This document shows positions 4,813 through 5,630 of a stretch of DNA of 5,630 nucleotides, in pieces (within the stretch, counting starts at the first letter, position 1; every line of letters begins with the position of its first letter). A program made the position numbers and the translations under genes. The notes below the pieces were generated by a model. The model ran no database searches. It was given only the letters and a program-made list of their open reading frames with translations, and was not told the DNA's origin. Origin of the DNA: Candidatus Omnitrophota bacterium (lineage in GTDB: Bacteria; Omnitrophota; Gorgyraeia; 2-02-FULL-51-18); assembly GCA_016196505.1 (NCBI GenBank), contig JACPXO010000045.1, positions 1 through 5,630 of the forward strand, read 5' to 3'.

Positions 4813-5630
4813 GGGCCACGTGAGCTTTTTGGTAAATTTGAGAAACCGCCGCCTCTTCATAAATGCCCATCGATCTGAATTTTTCGTAACGCGCGGCCAA
4901 TAAGGGCGATGGGTCCAAACTCTGCAGTTCTTTCCAATACTTCTTGATCGCCGCTTTCACGGACTCGCCGGCGATCTCCGGGTCATGATGAGCACCTCCC
5001 AAGGGTTCTTTGATCACGGCGTCGATAAGCTTCATTTCCAAAAGGTCTTTGGCGGTCAATTTAAGCGCGGCGGCGGCCTCGGGGGCCTTGGTCTTGTCCT
5101 TCCAGAGGATCGCGGCGCACCCTTCGGGGGATATCACGGAATAATAGGCGTTCTCCATCACCAGCACCCGGTCTCCGACGCCGATGCCTAGCGCGCCGCC
5201 CGAGCCGCCCTCGCCGATGACGATGACAACGATAGGCACCCGGACCCTCGCCATCTCACGGATATTGTAAGCGATCGTGTACGCTTGACCGCGTTCCTCG
5301 GCGCCGACGCCGGGGTAAGCCCCCGGGGTATCCACGAGCACCACGATCGGCGTCCCAAACTTTTCGGCCAGTTTCATGAGCCGGAGGGCCTTCCGGTAGC
5401 CCTCGGGGTGAGCACTGCCGAAGTTCCTCATGATGTTCTCCTTGGCGTCCCGCCCCTTCTGGTGGCCCATCACAAGAAATATCTGGCCGTCCAATTTCGC
5501 GAAACCGCCGACGAGCGCCTTATCGTCCGCGAACGTTCGATCGCCGTGCAATTCGACAAAATCCGTAAAGATCATGCGGATGTAGTCCAACGAATACGGC
5601 CGCTTGGGGTGCCTGGCGATCTGCACGCGC
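4769..5630 (-). CDS. accA: Acetyl-CoA carboxylase carboxyltransferase, alpha subunit (5' partial)
   Basis: AccA pairs with AccD to transfer the carboxyl group from carboxybiotin to acetyl-CoA, giving malonyl-CoA, the first committed step of fatty-acid synthesis in the cytoplasm. The visible part enters in the conserved RVQIARHP segment and continues with [45 protein letters not shown], the glycine-rich [16 protein letters not shown] and SVISPEGCA, all classic AccA blocks in the right order. About 287 codons are present. The family is usually near 315-320 residues, so roughly the first 55-70 (the N-terminal helical part) lie beyond the right edge. The GTG at 5624-5626 is an internal valine, not the start. 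After the usual end of the domain (RYEKFRSMG) there is a basic tail of about 31 residues. Its last 14 codons or so overlap the proposed start of the downstream kinase gene. No accD is in the window. Identification is secure. Confidence 0.97.
   Translation of the reverse strand, partial: RVQIARHPKRPYSLDYIRMIFTDFVELHGDRTFADDKALVGGFAKLDGQIFLVMGHQKGRDAKENIMRNFGSAHPEGYRKALRLMKLAEKFGTPIVVLVDTPGAYPGVGAEERGQAYTIAYNIREMARVRVPIVVIVIGEGGSGGALGIGVGDRVLVMENAYYSVISPEGCAAILWKDKTKAPEAAAALKLTAKDLLEMKLIDAVIKEPLGGAHHDPEIAGESVKAAIKKYWKELQSLDPSPLLAARYEKFRSMGIYEEAAVSQIYQKAHVAHERKRREKRVPNPQ

Overview
The window is a densely packed stretch of a diderm (Gram-negative-type) bacterial genome. Every supported gene is on the minus strand, so it reads from right to left. 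GC content is by eye in the mid-50s, except for an AT-rich left end. The lipid-transport genes (MlaE, MlaF, MlaD families) imply an outer membrane. The combination of accA, an RsbW-like kinase, a STAS protein, mlaEFD and a response-regulator/GGDEF-EAL gene suggests an environmental, possibly uncultured lineage. A PVC/Omnitrophota-like or deltaproteobacterial relative is my guess, held with low confidence, because no marker gene here fixes the taxonomy.

Layout in transcription order: (1) accA, the carboxyltransferase alpha subunit of acetyl-CoA carboxylase, with its 5' end cut by the right edge; (2) an RsbW/SpoIIAB-type serine kinase (anti-sigma-factor ATPase fold) overlapping the end of accA; (3) a small STAS protein with the DSSG phosphorylation motif, overlapping the kinase gene by 11 bases; (4) mlaE permease, 2 bases later; (5) mlaF ATPase, starting directly after the mlaE stop; (6) mlaD, an MCE-domain protein overlapping mlaF by 4 bases; (7) a receiver (REC) domain frame overlapping mlaD by 11 bases; (8) a GGDEF-EAL frame reaching almost to the left edge. 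No intergenic space is large enough for an obvious internal promoter or terminator, so the block looks like one operon with translational coupling.

How the genes may work together: AccA commits acetyl-CoA to fatty-acid synthesis, and MlaE-MlaF-MlaD form the inner-membrane complex that moves phospholipids between the inner and outer membranes. E. coli MlaB is itself a STAS protein that binds the ATPase MlaF. The STAS gene here sits where an MlaB could be encoded, but it has a phospho-switch motif and its own kinase. This suggests a phosphorylation-controlled lipid transporter, or a conventional sigma-factor switch co-transcribed with lipid transport. No sigma factor or PP2C phosphatase is visible.

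The other main observation is that the last two frames look like one REC-GGDEF-EAL gene broken by a single-base loss near 1427-1430. The GGDEF frame stays open and keeps family-like sequence upstream of its only available start codon. That sequence includes an LPG motif that joins directly onto the end of the REC frame. The EAL residues are intact and the GGDEF and REC domains are partly degenerate, so the reconstructed protein would most likely be a c-di-GMP phosphodiesterase or sensor. Its last 30 or so codons run into AT-rich sequence of different character.
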